A DNA stretch of 64,000 nucleotides from Sabellastarte sp. h YS-2021 (Eukaryota > Annelida > Polychaeta > Sabellida > Sabellidae), in the NCBI GenBank assembly GCA_964017235.1, contig OZ024936.1:51201028-51265027 (forward strand). Reading direction: 5' to 3'. A program made the translations under genes and the position numbers. This document shows positions 1-12,700 of this stretch, piece by piece. Every line of letters begins with the position of its first letter. Within the stretch, counting starts at the first letter, position 1. The notes under the pieces were generated by a model. It was not told the origin of the DNA and did no database searches. It was given only the letters and a program-made list of their open reading frames with translations.

Positions 1-345
1 AAATGAGTTAGTCTGTCTCCCTTTAGAAAGGTTTTTGACAAGACCTCTCTCCTGCCACTATCTTCTCATGGATCAAGCAACTGTGATCCTATGTTATGAG
101 CTCTCTGGTCAGGAGGCCCTCACCCTACATCAGGTTAAACCCCATGTTGCCAGGTCCCCTTGCTGCTTCTAAGGCATACCAGTTGAGAGTCTCCTTAGAA
201 CAAGTTTTCAGCCGGCCACTGGACGTAACATAACACCTTCACACAGTTCCATTTGAAGGATGTGACTTGGGCTGGTTCAGAGCCCCTTCAATTGGGGCCA
301 GTAGTTTCTGCTCAGCAGATCCACAATTGGCCCATATATACTGAG
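1..345 (+). pseudogene. Decayed DIRS tyrosine recombinase, C-terminal part
   Basis: This aligns with 26130-26470, the part of the recombinase that carries the His-x-x-Arg box and the catalytic Tyr region. Here the His-x-x-Arg area is damaged: the AAAGCCCATGATGTAAGG region of the other copy reads AAACCCCATGTTGCCAGG. The Tyr-region DNA around 240-260 is also altered, so the copy is not functional. It does lack the extra A that breaks the downstream copy: the TTTAGAAAGG stretch near 22-31 stays in frame into GTT TTT GAC. Confidence 0.75.
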
Positions 346-642
346 ATTTGTATATATGTAGTGTTAATAGTTCTTGGAACTAACGACATGCCTTCCTTCG
401 GGAGGTTATTGCCTTCTGGGACCAAACCCATCCCTCTCTTCCCCTACCTCAGAGCAGGTCTGTTAAAAGGGAGGGGGGGGGCAACGTCGGTATACGCCCC
501 GGCAACCGGGCACTGGTATCCGACCATAGGCCTACAGGTTTCCTGACTTAAAGTTAACCTAGGCCAGAGGGAATTTTCTTATCTTTTATGAGTTCACATA
601 AGTCCCAAGTAACTTACCCTCTGACCAAGCGGTAGTTATTCA

Positions 643-735
643 GCAATTGTCCATTGGATAGGATGTATTAACGCAATAAAATTGCAAATTTAATAAGTAA
701 ATTAAATTTTTATAAGTTAATACCCTATTCAATGG
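643..735. repeat. DIRS internal complementary region
   Basis: The first half is complementary to a DIRS left end (GCAATTGTCCATTGGATAGG then ATGTATTAACGCAATAAAA). The second half is complementary to the right end. This junction layout is diagnostic for DIRS elements, where it is thought to template completion of the ends through a circular intermediate. Confidence 0.8.
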
Positions 736-1013
736 ACAGGCAAGACCCTCCCAACCGACCTCGCTACCAGCTTACTAGGGGACTAAATCTGTTTAGACAA
801 CGAAAAAGATGAACTGACGTCACTCTGTCTGGACAGGAAGTAAGTATGATGCACCACCTAGCGAATGCACACTACTGACCGGTCCTGCCGGTATTATATA
901 CAGGACGTCTTTTTCTGGCGTTTGGCGGGACCGGACACGCCGACCGGTAAAGCAATTGTCCATTGGATAGGGTATTAACTTATAAAAATTTAATTTACTT
1001 ATTAAATTTGCAA

Positions 1014-1955
1014 ATTTTTGTATTTCAAATAGAAAAAAAAATACTACTTGAACCACTAGTATTATAAAATATCAGTTACTGAGGCCAAAGTAAAACTAAA
1101 TGTGTTGGTGCATTTAAAGTGGTTTAATTGCAATTAGTCTTCAATCTTCATTCCATGATGAATATGTATTTTAAACTATTGGACTTAATGTCATACTTGC
1201 ATGATTTGATTATGATTTGATTCACTGTGGTGCTTGAGCTCTTTTCTGTCCCTGGATACTGAAATTGGTTGACTGTTTTTGGTTATGTTGTGCCTTAGAG
1301 TCGTCTTTATAAAGGGGAGATTAAGCACTATCAAAGTCCAATTAGAATTGAAATTGATTTTATAACACTCTCTCACTGTTCTGTACTCCTGCCCTGATAG
1401 TTTCCCTCTCCCCATCAGAAAAACTTTCATGAAAGTGTGCCTGGCCCTAAACTAAACATAAAATTAGCAAACAAGCAAAAATCCAAACTTTTTGTCTCTA
1501 CATGCAGAAACATGTTTCATCACATTCCTTGTACTTTATGGCTGTGTTAGTGCATACTACAGTCCCTGTTTTAACTAGGTACTAATATCCAGATACTTTT
1601 AACTGCATTGCAAAGGACTGTTGTGACATCACAATTGAAAAAAGATATATGAACATGCTCATCCACCATTGGCTGCTTTCTTGTTCTCTTCAGTTTGATG
1701 TGTTCTGAAAATGTCCGTCCATGTGTGGAAATGACTTAGTGTAAAAACATTATCTGGCCTGTGGGTTGGATCTATATAAGGACTGGGATACTCTTATATT
1801 AGCAAGCTTTAATGTTATGGGCAATGATTGGCTTTCATAGATCATTCCATCATATTTTAGGCAGGATTCTTGGGTCAGCTTACTGTTTGTGAGTCCAGTG
1901 TTGGATAATGTAAGAGTAAAGCATTGCAATTAATATGATCTAATTATATGTATTT
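1014..1955. other. Non-coding, one LINE tail
   Basis: AT-rich sequence with no convincing exon. A LINE 3' tail lies at about 1225-1355. Nothing else is recognised. Confidence 0.5.
1225..1355 (+). mobile_element. LINE 3' tail fragment
   Basis: The motif TTGTGCCTTAGAGTC, then GGAGATTAAGCACTATCAAAG and CCAATTAGAATTG, matches (in the other orientation) the 3' end of the LINE fragment at 11796-12200. That copy ends in GATTAAGTGCTATAAAG plus an ATTAG repeat. Only the 3' end is present. Confidence 0.5.
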
Positions 1956-2243
1956 GTATTTATACTCAGCGCAATATCTCCATGTGCTACAGAACTCAAA
2001 GTGCTGTTTGACCCATCCGACTGTTCAAGTATAGTCCAACTCTCAAATTACTGACATTCCTCAAACTGAAAGACAGTTCTCCATGTATTACAGTACTTAA
2101 AGCGCTATATGACCCATTCAAACTACAGCCCAACTCTTAAGTTACTGACATTCCCACTATATATCTGTCTCTACCTGGGTTTGAACCCACGTCCTCTGTC
2201 TTCCTAGGCTAGTGCGGTAACCACTAGGCTACAGTGGCAGATA
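1956..2243 (-). mobile_element. tRNA-derived SINE, family A
   Basis: Read on the minus strand, the head at 2165-2243 has an A-box-like segment (CTGTAGCCTAGTGG) and a B-box-like segment (GGGTTCAAACCC), as in tRNA promoters. The 3' body ends in GAGTATAAATAC at about 1956-1970. It is a shortened member of the roughly 310-bp family also at 16258, 39261, 11405 and 43521; the central part is deleted. Confidence 0.75.
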
Positions 2244-3129
2244 GGGCCAAGCTAACCTATTGCAAAAATTTGTATTCTTGGAACTTTTTCATATCTCATT
2301 TACAGCACAGTTTACCTCTCCTATCAAATCTTTATTATCTGAATACTCAATTCAAAGAGATAAAGGCATCCCAGTCACTTATATACTCATTATTTTCCAT
2401 GCTCTGGCAAAATTTCCGAAAATGTTATTGAAAATTTCAGAAAATATGTAAAGTTTAATAAGCAATAACCAAAACAAATTTAGTGACAATTCATCCTTTT
2501 GTAAGCTATTATTTTTCATAAGTTAATTCTATCACAAAACCTACAACACCACATACACCTTTTGTTAACATGTTATGATATTAGGTTGTCATGTAGACAT
2601 AATTAGTGAATAATGCGGTTAAAATTCTGTTATCCATACCTTTGGTCTCATAAATAATTTTCTGTCTTTACTACAGCAAATATCTGAATTACATGTATTA
2701 AGTTAAAATTTATATCTGGCTTATTTTAAGTGGTCATCCGAGCCACTAGAGGGTTTAAGATTCAAGTACACGTGACGTGTACTGCAAAGAGAATGGATGA
2801 CGTCATCTTTCACATTTTTACCAAACTCAGTACATCAATCCACAAGTACACAATGTGAAAAAACAGTTCTACAAGTAAGGACAAACTGCGAGTGTTTACC
2901 TAAACTTTTTACTATTAAATCTTCATTTTATATAATTAACTTTTAAGCAATAGTATACTCAAGTATCTCACATTACATGTTGCTAAAATGCAGTTTTAGA
3001 TGACAAAATACACTTGAAAACACTGTTTTTAAAAAGCCTCTAGTTTTTTGCCATATTCCACAGATTAGGGATGGACCATTCCTTATGCTCTATTGTATTT
3101 ACCTTTGTGGGAAGTATTTATGCTGCGTG
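2244..3129. other. Non-coding AT-rich stretch
   Basis: No exon, RNA gene or intact element is recognised. A scrap of SINE family A body (AGTGGTCATCCGAGCCACTA) lies near 2731-2750. Confidence 0.5.
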
Positions 3130-5660
3130 ACATATAGGGATTGCTTCATTATCTCATTTTGTCGTCATCGTCTGTCGTCGTCCCACTTTCTATTCCAGAC
3201 AGTATCTCAAAAATGGCTTGCCAGATTAAATTCAAATTTGGCATGTGGATGTAACTGGTCCTCAGGGTGTGCTGTATAGTTTGGTGACCTTAAACTCCCA
3301 CTAGTAACATACTTATCTTGAGTTTTAAGTTTTTTTTTCTGGAATATATCTGAAAAATGGGTTGACGGATTCAATTCAATTTTGGCATGTGGTTGTAACT
3401 AGTTTTGAAGGTGTGCCCTATTTTAAGGTGACCTTAAACTCCCATGTATGAAAAACTTATGTCCAGTTTACATTTTTTTTTCTCCATGGGGTATACTGAA
3501 AATAACTTCAGAAATTTCATTCAACATTTGCATGTATATGTAACTGGGCATAGGTAAGTGCCATACAATAAGGTGACCTTTAACTCCCAGTAATAACAGA
3601 ATTATATTCACTTTAAGTTTGGTAATTTTTAACAGTATTTCAAATATTGTGCAATTCTAGGCATGTTTCAGTTGTGGATGTAACAAATTTTGAACAGAAC
3701 CTTCAGAAAAAGATTACCTTAAACTCGCTACAATATATAGCAGTGCAAACAAACTTTGAGTTTAAGGTTGGGACAATATTTTTGGTGTTTGGAAGATATT
3801 TTATATTCTAATTAGGACTTTTTACATTGATATGCATCATGTACATATATCTCCACCAAAAATGGTCTCTTGTAAGGTTATAGTAAATTGCTGATATTTA
3901 ATAAACTTATGAGTTTAAGGTTGCATTAGTTTGTGTCACTACCAGCTATGATGGAAAACATACATGGTCAGTGTCAACTTCACTCTTACTTTCCAGACAG
4001 TGTCTCAAAAATGGCTTGATGAATTAAATTCCAATTTGGCATGTTGATGTAACTGTTCCTCAAGGTGTGCCCTATTTAAGGTGACCTTAAACTCACAGTA
4101 GTAAAATACTTACATTGAGTTAAAGGTTTTTGTTTCCAGACAGTATCTCAAAAATGGGTTGACTGATTCAATTCAGATTTGGCATGTGGTTGTAATCGGT
4201 TTTCAAGGTGTGCCCTATTTTACGGTGACCTTTAACTGTCGTGTATTAAAAAGTTATGTTGAGTTTATGTCATTCTTCCATAGAGTATACTGGAAATAAT
4301 TTGAGAAATTTCATTCAAATTTTGCATGTATACATAACTGGCCATAAATAAATGTCATACAATAAGGTGACCTTAGGCTCCCAGTAATAACAGAATTATA
4401 TTCACTTTAAGTTTGACAATTTTTGAATAGTATTTCAAATACTGTGCAATTCTATGCATGTTTCAGTTGTGGATGTAACAAACCTTGAACAGAACCTTCA
4501 GGAAAAGATTAGATTAAACTCCTTACCTTAAACTAGCATTGACTTTAAGGTTGGAACAATTGTTTTGGTGTTTGGAAGATATTTGATGTGCTGAGAATTT
4601 TTCATCGATATTCATCATGTACATATATTTAGGCCAAAAGAAGGTCTCTTTTGTAAGGTTACATTAAATTGCTGATATTTTACAAACTTATGAGTTTAAG
4701 GTTGTAACATTTTAGTGTCACTCAGCTGTGATGGATGACCTATAGGACCAGCATTGCCATCACACTTTGTTTCTGGAAAATATGTCAAAAATTGCTTGTA
4801 GGATGAAATTCAAATTTGGCATGCCGGTGTTGCCGGTCATCAATATGTGCCCTATTATAAAATGACCTTAAACTCCCACTTATAACACATTTATATTGAA
4901 TTTTACTTTTGCGATATGTGGGCAATAGCTTGAAGGTGGATTTACAGATTCAAATGAAAATTGGTACGTGGGTGTAACTGGTCTTCAAGGTATGGCCTAT
5001 TTTAAGGTGACCTTAAACTTCTAGTGATAACATAACTATATTGAATTTAAGTTTTTCAATTTCTGGAGAGTATTTCAAATCTGCATGACAGATTTAATTT
5101 CAATTTAGTATGTTGATGTATCTTGTCCCGAAGGTGTGCCCTATTTTAAGGTGACCTTAAACTCCCATGTGTAAAAGAATATTACTGAGCTCAACTTTTT
5201 CTATGATTTCACAAAGTTTACCAAAATGGCATGCCATATTTGATCTATATTTTGCAGGTACATGTAACGGATGTTACAGAAATGCCCTAAGACTACATTG
5301 AGGTGACCTTTAACTCTCAGTAATTACTTTTCTTTTAAAATTTTTGATAATATCTTAAATTATGTGCGATAGATCTTTTAAGCACATTTAAATTTTGGCT
5401 ATGAGTAACCTTGAACAGAGTCTACATGGTTAACATGAACTTAAACTCTTAACATTTGTGTTGACTTACATTCAGTTTAAGGTTAGGACAAATTTTTATG
5501 ATATTTTGGGAATATTAAAATGATAGTTAAGTGTTTTCATTTAAATTAAACATGTACATGTATCTAGACCAAAACATGATCTTTATTGTAATGTTACCAT
5601 ACAAACCTGAAAGTTAAAGAAGTGAGTTTACGGTTACAACTTATTTTAGTTATTATATCC
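3130..5660. repeat. Higher-order satellite, about 145-bp units in about 800-bp blocks
   Basis: The phrase AAGGTGACCTTAAACTCCCA recurs, with variation, near 3280, 3430, 3570, 4080, 4220, 4370, 4860, 5005, 5150 and 5300. Each copy follows a segment like TCAAATTTGGCATGTGGATG. Three such units plus a unique-looking spacer (for example TTTCAGTTGTGGATGTAAC at about 3668 and 4462) form a longer block that repeats at roughly 794 bp. The third block has an extra unit. Copies are diverged, so the array is old. No coding potential is seen. Confidence 0.85.
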
Positions 5661-6821
5661 ATCCTGCTGGACATGGATATTATTTCACCTTTCCCTCTGA
5701 ATCACCCTTCATTGCTGCTCATTTAAAGGTAGAGTTTTTAACGTGTCTCAGCTAAATTTGGTGTGGAGGTTTAATGGCATGATAATTTGTGTGTGATTGC
5801 TTTGTTGGCAATATCTGGCAACAAGTGTTGCTTCACCATGACTCAATCCTTCTGAAAGATGGTCTGGATCTGCAAAAATACTGCACGTCAGCCAACTATT
5901 TTTCTCTATCCAGCATAATTTATGTCCTTTCGAATTTCATCCGCTTCAGTTACCAAAGCTGGTGACACAGTACAATTCTGCTGAATTCTTGTTTTTAAAA
6001 AAACAATGGAAAACTTAAAATTCAATAGTTTATATATATTTTTGGCCTATTCTGTTGCTAATCTTTATTTAAAAATTGGATGATTTTGAGTAAGTTTAGA
6101 TTACACCAAGCTGACCTTGGATGACCCCCTCTCGATTTTGACATATAACAACACGCAGAGCTGTGGTTCAAGGCCGCATAATAAGTGAGGGCCAGGCTAT
6201 TCCCTGGTAGCCCCCTCTCAACAAAGTCCTCACTTGTACATAAATTAGGTAGGGCCAGGCCCGACCCTGGTACCCCCTCTCAATTATGACAATGAAACTA
6301 AATGTATATTATTGACATGAGTTGTTGAGTGTATGTGCATTGATACGAGGTACAAGCATGTTACCTTGTCTGTGATCACGAGTTGACACTGATCTGTGAT
6401 ACTATGTATGGTGTTTTTAAAACTTTCCAATTTTATTGAAAACTTTTAAAACTTTTATCTTATACACACTAACATGTAAATAAATTCCTCAAACCAGAAA
6501 CTGACCTTCTCTTGACCTTTGATACTTACCTAACCTTGACTCAGGAAACTGTAGATTACAATTAATCACAGTAGATCATAAAGTAACAAACAGTCTATCC
6601 CTCTACCGTATTTTCCTTGCAGTGAAATTGACTCTGTTTCCAAGCATAAATGACCAAATGGGGAGGGGGCATGACCAAAAAAGACCACATTGGCCTGCCT
6701 TCATCCCATAGTACTTGTATCTTAACCAGAAATGACAAACAAGAAACGTCTGTGTGTACTTATAGATTTTGCAGTGCACGTAATTTCTAAAACAGGTATC
6801 TTAAACTCTCTACTACGTATC
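5661..6821. other. Non-coding stretch with short direct repeats
   Basis: No gene is recognised. Between 6120 and 6290 a C-rich phrase (CCCCCTCTC plus AA or GA) recurs three times, next to duplicated AGGGCCAGGC segments, which suggests a small degenerate tandem duplication. Confidence 0.4.
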
Positions 6822-6899
6822 TGCCTGTACCTGGGATTGAACTCACATCCTCTGTGTTCTTAGGCAAGTGAGCTACCCACTAGGCCACAGTGGCAGATA
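6822..6899 (-). mobile_element. tRNA-derived SINE family A, head only
   Basis: The minus-strand reading GTGGCCTAGTGGGTAGCTCA followed by GAGTTCAATCCC is the tRNA-like head of SINE family A. The body is missing. Confidence 0.65.
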
Positions 6900-7094
6900 T
6901 ATGAAGCCTTTTGGTATTAGAATATATGCAATTCTTTTGAGAAATTATGAGGCCCTACCATACTTACAGCACAAACATGTAATAGTCTGTTTAGAAACAT
7001 TCAGATTTGGCAATGTGGTGTTCAGGCTGCCATAAAAATAGAGATTTAACCATGGATTAGGTTACATTGCCAACAAAATTGCAGCAGAAATGTT

Positions 7095-7480
7095 GAATGG
7101 CTTTAGTCATGTGACATTTTTCTTAAATAAACCCCACGGCCAATGGCTGTCCACTGAACACCGCATACTGTTCAAATACAACCTTACATACAAAGCAATC
7201 AGTCTGAGCCAACTTCCATATCTTTTATCTCGCAATAAACCTAATGGTCTCAAATATACGAGATAACCACATTTATGTCTTCTCAACAACACCCAACAAA
7301 CCAGTGGGGATACAAAAGCTTTTCTGAAGCTACCCCTTCAGAATATAACAAACTTCCTCAGGTCATCAGAGCCCAGGCTCATCTCACTGGGATTAGATGA
7401 CACTTACATAATCACCCCAGGCTAGCCCCTCTATACACTTGTTCCCAGCCAAACTCTAACTTTAGACAGACTCTTCTGGT
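7095..7480 (+). pseudogene. LINE reverse transcriptase thumb fragment
   Basis: Forward translation from about 7125 gives WLSTEHRILFKYNLTYKAIS followed by LSQLPYLLSR, which fits the region downstream of the polymerase core in CR1/L2-like non-LTR elements (WLPV..RI.FK.LLLTYKA). Stops interrupt it at about 7264 and later. It is a dead fragment without 5' or catalytic parts. Confidence 0.5.
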
Positions 7481-7504
7481 AACTGAACTATCCCTTTTTG
7501 GGTA

Positions 7505-7640
7505 TCATCACAGGTCCTTAGTGACCTTGTGGGTTAGCAGGTTTGACATCTAACCACAGGCTGTCACTTCTGTGTGGGTTTGCCTCCCACAAGTGATAAG
7601 ATCCTGAAGACCTGTCCCAATATGACCCAAGCTGTTGGCT
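7505..7640 (+). mobile_element. tRNA-like SINE, family C
   Basis: CCTTGTGGGTTAGCAGG followed by GTGTGGGTTTGCCTCCCAC resembles A and B boxes. A reverse-orientation relative lies at 48545-48650 (GTCACTTGTTGGAGTAGAACCC and ACATGTGGTTAG-like parts). Confidence 0.4.
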
Positions 7641-8333
7641 TTGACCTTTGCCTTATCAGATGTCTACATCAGTTCAGTACTTTATAAATACTTGCCTATT
7701 TATATATTACATCAGCTCTAATATTTTATTTTTAACAAACAGTTCAGGATATTTTCATGAATTTCATGTTTCCAATATTTGATTCCTGTTTCAATAGTCT
7801 TATCTCATCCTTTACTGTTTGATATTTCAATTCAGAGTCCACTGAATTTTGTTCCTTATTGCTTAATTTGCTTTTAGATGAGGGTGCACAAGAAACAAAT
7901 TTCACATAGTAGTACTCTGACGGATTCACATTAAAATGTTTTTCATCTAAATAAATTTTTCATCTAAATACTTCATACTTTGGTCATGCAGTTGAAGTAA
8001 ATATTTTCAACCATAAGAGTCACCTGCCAGTCTAACTTCTAACTGATTCACACAACTTGCCAGAAAGTGGTCAAGCGTTTCTTCCATAAACCTTGTGCAC
8101 TATGAGAAATTAATGCACCAAAGTATATTTATTGAACTTCATTTAATTAAAGAATTCATTAACTACAGGATGGTCACTGTTCTTTAACAGTGTATCTTCT
8201 GCAAGATATGACATAGTTATGTAAATATAAGACATCGATAAGGTATTGAAACTTGATATTAATGGGCCATTAAGGAAACTGCAGAATGTTGGTGAGGACA
8301 CACATAGCTTGCATACTGAGTGATTAATGACTG
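7641..8333. other. Upstream region of the secreted-protein gene
   Basis: AT-rich, with no exon recognised. It precedes the proposed TATA box and would hold any proximal enhancer, but no specific site can be supported. Confidence 0.4.
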
Positions 8334-8340
8334 TATAAAA
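8334..8340 (+). promoter_or_regulatory. TATA box of the secreted-protein gene
   Basis: TATAAAA lies about 30 bp before the proposed start of a non-coding exon that ends in a consensus donor (GG|GTAAGT at 8423). The distance and the downstream donor make this the best promoter candidate. Weaker TATA-like strings nearer the ATG (about 9511 and 9558) are alternatives. Confidence 0.45.
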
Positions 8341-8364
8341 ATGATCACATGACTGGGAGCAAGA

Positions 8365-8422
8365 ATTATTTGACAAGTGTCAGAACATCGATGATCCCAG
8401 TATGTTCTGAATACTTTTGTGG
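8365..8422 (+). other. Candidate 5' untranslated exon
   Basis: The segment runs from about 30 bp after the TATA box to a strong donor, TTTTGTGG|GTAAGTC. It would splice to the acceptor TTTTAACAG at 9541-9549, giving a leader that continues to the ATG at 9606. The start is estimated, not seen. Confidence 0.4.
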
Positions 8423-9605
8423 GTAAGTCAAATTCTTTAATTGAAACTGTATAAAAGCTTGATAAATGTTATCATTGTGTTATATATATATTTAAGATTT
8501 ATGTCAATTTTACATAATTGCTCACAAAATAGTCAAACATTGAATGAATTATTACCATTTAAAGGCATTTATATGTTATATGATTTATTGAATATTTGAG
8601 ATAGTTTTATTCATGTTGACAGATATTGAATTAATATTATAAAACTACAATTATATTTTTAATTGCTGGTATGTAATATGTCATGTTTTGTTCAAGTTGT
8701 CAAAGAACCTGAACACCCTGAATATTCTATGAAAAAGATTGTTCCAATCAATACTTCATGTATCCCCAGTAAAATAAAACAAAATAATATCTTGATTAAA
8801 ATCTTTAAAGTCTTTTAAGTATAGAAAGATAAATGAGATTTAATACAAAATTTAAGGATGCTTTGACTAATTTTTAATTGGAAATATTTTCAGAAAGTCA
8901 AAGCTATATTTCACAATAGTTTGAAGGTAACCTCTACCCTTTCACCTTTATCTAAGATAAATCATCCTCTTTTTAAAGTGTTAACTGACCAGAATGTCTT
9001 GTATATCACAGTATGGAAAGACATACCATAGACACCATGAAATTGGTTTATGGTAGATTAAAAATGTAAAATTTGCTACAGTACACAAAATTTACCATTG
9101 ACAAAACCCCCTTCTATTTCTTTAAGGATATTTTTGTGATTGTTCTGACTACATTAGACCTGTGATATCCCCTGATAAAAATTAACACAAATGTTGATTC
9201 TTTTGCCTTATTTTAAAAGGGTGCCACCCCACTGGAGAATTTTGTATATTGTAGTGAAGTTCACATTTGTATTCTCACATAAGTAAACTATACAGATTTT
9301 CATACTGTTTAGTTAAATATCAAGGTAGCAGAAATAATCTTGCACTTAACCAGGAATTATGGATAAAAGGATAAATACTAATGGAAATGGCACTGTGAGG
9401 ATCTGATATACCCTTCCACTTAAAAGAGAATTCTATGTGACATGGTAATACTCAAATGGGGCCAGACATGTGCATATTTTCAGCATTATATTTATTACTG
9501 TTTTATTCGATATAAAACTATATTATAAATACCATTATATTTTAACAGAAGCAGGTTTATAAAACAGTGAAAGAAAAGAATTAACAAACAGCAGGGAAGT
9601 TTAAG

Positions 9606-9753
9606 ATGGTCACTCAAGGATATACGTCACTGATACTTGTGATCACAGTGGTTTTAGCAGGACCTTCCATTGCCCACTATGGTCCATACGATTATGATTA
9701 TAGCTACAGTGGAGGAGACAGTAACTATGACAACTATGATCTCAATCAACTAG
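9606..9753 (+). CDS. Coding exon 1: signal peptide and Tyr-rich start
   Basis: ATG at 9606 is the first ATG after the acceptor at 9549. It encodes MVTQGYTSLILVITVVLAG then PSIA|HYGPYDYDYSYSGG. The exon ends at donor G|GTGAGT (9754) in phase 1. The hydrophobic core and small residues before the cut fit a secretory signal. Confidence 0.8.
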
Positions 9754-12700
9754 GTGAGTTCTTTTGTTTATCATGTTATAGCAAAAAAAAATGAAATATT
9801 CCAAACTCACGTCCACACTCAAGGATGAATGGCGCCTATTGGCATGGTCACATGACCATTGGGGGGCTTCCTAGTCCACACTCACTCACTGGCTTCTTAA
9901 GGTACCTTAAAAATGTTTCTCAATGTTGGCCAGTGAGTTGGATGGCTCCAACATATAGCTGTTGTCAGGAAATGGTAAGTATTTATCTAATAAAAATTAA
10001 AATTACAACAAAATTTTTCAAATTTATATTATAAGACTATCAAATAAACAGTCCATTATTTTCAAATATTGGACACTTACTTGGCCCTTAACCTATACAT
10101 ATATCCGGATACCCTGGCTAAGTAGACGTATATTTATGGTATATTGAGATTCACTCAGCAGGATTTCAACTGTAGTTATATGCAGCAAACATTGTGTTAT
10201 CTAACCATAGTGAAAGGTGAGATTTATGAGATTGAAACATTAAAAATTACTTGAGTGATGTATACACGGGTGGACACAAAGATAACCTGACACAAAGATA
10301 AACAGTCTTCAGAATTTTTTAAATACAAGTGGTGTAAACAACAAAATTGCACAAACTGTAGAAGAAACAGAATACATGTAAACAAAGCTTGTCAAGACAT
10401 TTTATTATTTATTTTGTTCAGTTTAATTATTTATACCAATAAAATAAAATAAAAAATTCTAAAGACTATTTATGTTTGTGTGTCCAGTTTATCTTTGTGT
10501 CCACCTATGTATTTTTAAATTTTATCATGAAAGAAGATTTTGAGTTTCCTCAGTGTCAAATAGAGTCACATATTTGTAAGGAATTTCACATTTTTATTTT
10601 AAAAAATTTCATTGGTTTTACACAGAAAACCTGATGTACAAGTTCCTCTCCAGTTCACTCCAAAGTCAGGATGCCAAAGACATGACATCTGCAGCCCGCA
10701 TCCTGCCCTCTTATGGATATGGAAAGTACCCTTCCTCACAGAAAATGGGTCAGTTATTCACAGGTTGTAATTGTATTACCATAGAGGGAACATTTATGTA
10801 GGAAGTATGGAGGCATCCCCACTATGAACCTAGGTCTTAAACATAAAACCTGCCTTTCTTCTGTTTGTCTTGGGCTGTTAATGACTAATGTTGTGCTGCT
10901 AAAAACCTATAACACCCCACAAAATACCAGTATTGTACTATTGTTTTCATTATTCAAAACTGTTGTATATATTTACAAATTTGATTATTCTTAAAGAATA
11001 TTTATCTTTTTTCACCATGACAGGCTATCAACAAATGATGTCATATGGTTACCAGCAGCCACAGGTAATGATGCTGTGGGGTGAGATATATTCTGTCCTA
11101 TTCTATACTTTTATAACACTTAATCTCTGCAAGGCAAACTCTCAGGCACACCACCAGAATCCAATTTAAAAAAATCATCATTCCATGACCATTGCCAAGT
11201 CCAATACCACGGAGACACTGGATAGAGTATATGCTAACTTAGGAAAGCCGTTTTGAAGAGAAATGATTTTTAAATTAACCTTTTTTCTGAAACAGATGAG
11301 ACTTGGGGCAGAACGGACATGTTTCACAGTATATGACTTTTATAACCGATTGATTGATGTGTTTGGATTTACCATTGCTTTCAACACATTGCAAAGGTCA
11401 AAGGTCCTAGGAACACAGAGGGTGTGGGTTCAAACCTAGGTACAGGCAGATACATAGTGGCTCGGGTGATGACTTAAAAAAAATGGCAGTCCTCTGTCAC
11501 TGGGTCCTATCCCCAGTAGCAGACTAAAGAACCTCAAGGACGTTGATGAATGGTCATCCTTGAGCCTCCGTCTTTCAGTTAGGGGAATGTCAGTAACTTG
11601 AGAGTTGGGCTGTACAGTCAGATGGGTCATATAGCACAATGAGAACTGTAGAACATGGAGATATTACACTGAGTATGAATGATATACAACAATATCACAA
11701 TATGTATTTAAGAGGAAAGTAGTGCCTGTTAGCTGGTCAAGATTCTGGATTGACAATCATCGGGCACTGGCAAGCCACTACCAACTTTTCCATTTCAAGT
11801 CTAATCTAATCTAATCTAAATTGGAACTTTATAGCACTTAATCTTTATTAAGCAGACTCTAAGGTGCAACAGCACAAAAAGAGACAATCAGTTTTGATAT
11901 CCAGGGAGGAAAAAATGGTGAAGCACCACAGAGAATGCCAGGTAGATATTGAGACTAAGATGGGGTATGCCTTGGTGTAGAGGTGGGATTTGAGCTTTGT
12001 CGCAAAGAGGCAATGGTGGGTGATTCCTAAATCTCATCAAGAACTTAAGCGCATTCCAGATAGTGGGAACATCAAAATCAAAAGCAAAGCTATGGCCAAA
12101 CTCTTTGACAGACTTTTGAGTAGATGGATGAAACTTTGGTACAACAAGGAAATTACTGTAACTGTGCCTGGTATTGTAAGAACTACTATAACAAACATTA
12201 GGCCGAAAGGGATTTTGGTCTACTAGCATGAGCTGCAAAGCCACCAGAGACACGAGAAGTAGACTGAATTGTCCCCCATCCCAGTACTAACGTAGCCCAT
12301 TGCCATTTAACTTCTGTGAAAAACAGATACTCATCACACTATGCCACAATTCATGAAAGTCTATAGACGAAAAAAAAAGAAAAAAGTGATCTCTAGAGGC
12401 GCGAGCCTGGCTAAAGCTTGCACTTCAAAAGATATTAAGCAAAATACTTCAGAAAACCTGTGTGAAGTACTGAGTGGTATTCAACCAGTTGGGTTTGGGA
12501 TAGATTTTGAACTACAAATTTGTCACTCTCTTTCATATAAGTTAAAAAAATGAAATATTGTTTCTGTTTGTTAAAGGGAAAGAATCCATTTTCTAATAAG
12601 TTAAAGAAAAATATTTTTGTTTGTAATAAATTAAAGGACACTAAGAAATCAATAGCCTGTAGGGCACTTGAATCAATTTGTGTCTTCTCATAGATAGGTT

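Larger units (their letters stand above)
1..1013 (+). mobile_element. 3' part of a DIRS retrotransposon, cut by the window edge
   Basis: About 1 kb that matches, with many substitutions, the 3' end of the fuller DIRS copy at 26130-27192. In order it shows the tyrosine recombinase C-terminal region (1-345), a G-rich spacer (470-480), an internal complementary region (643-735) and a right inverted terminal repeat (about 800-1013) ending in AAATTTGCAA. The orientation is the same as the copy 20 kb downstream. The 5' part lies outside the window. Confidence 0.85.

Noticed and set aside
7107..7292. Minus-strand ORF of 61 codons, Arg/Leu-rich
   Set aside because: The forward strand of the same bases matches a LINE RT thumb, so the minus frame is a shadow.
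11296..11400. Exon-like frame MRLGAERTCFTVYDFYNRLI after a strong acceptor in intron 3
   Set aside because: Its natural donor (AG|GTCAAAG) leaves phase 2 and breaks the next exon; the in-phase alternative is only 33 nt, and the composition does not match the neighbours.
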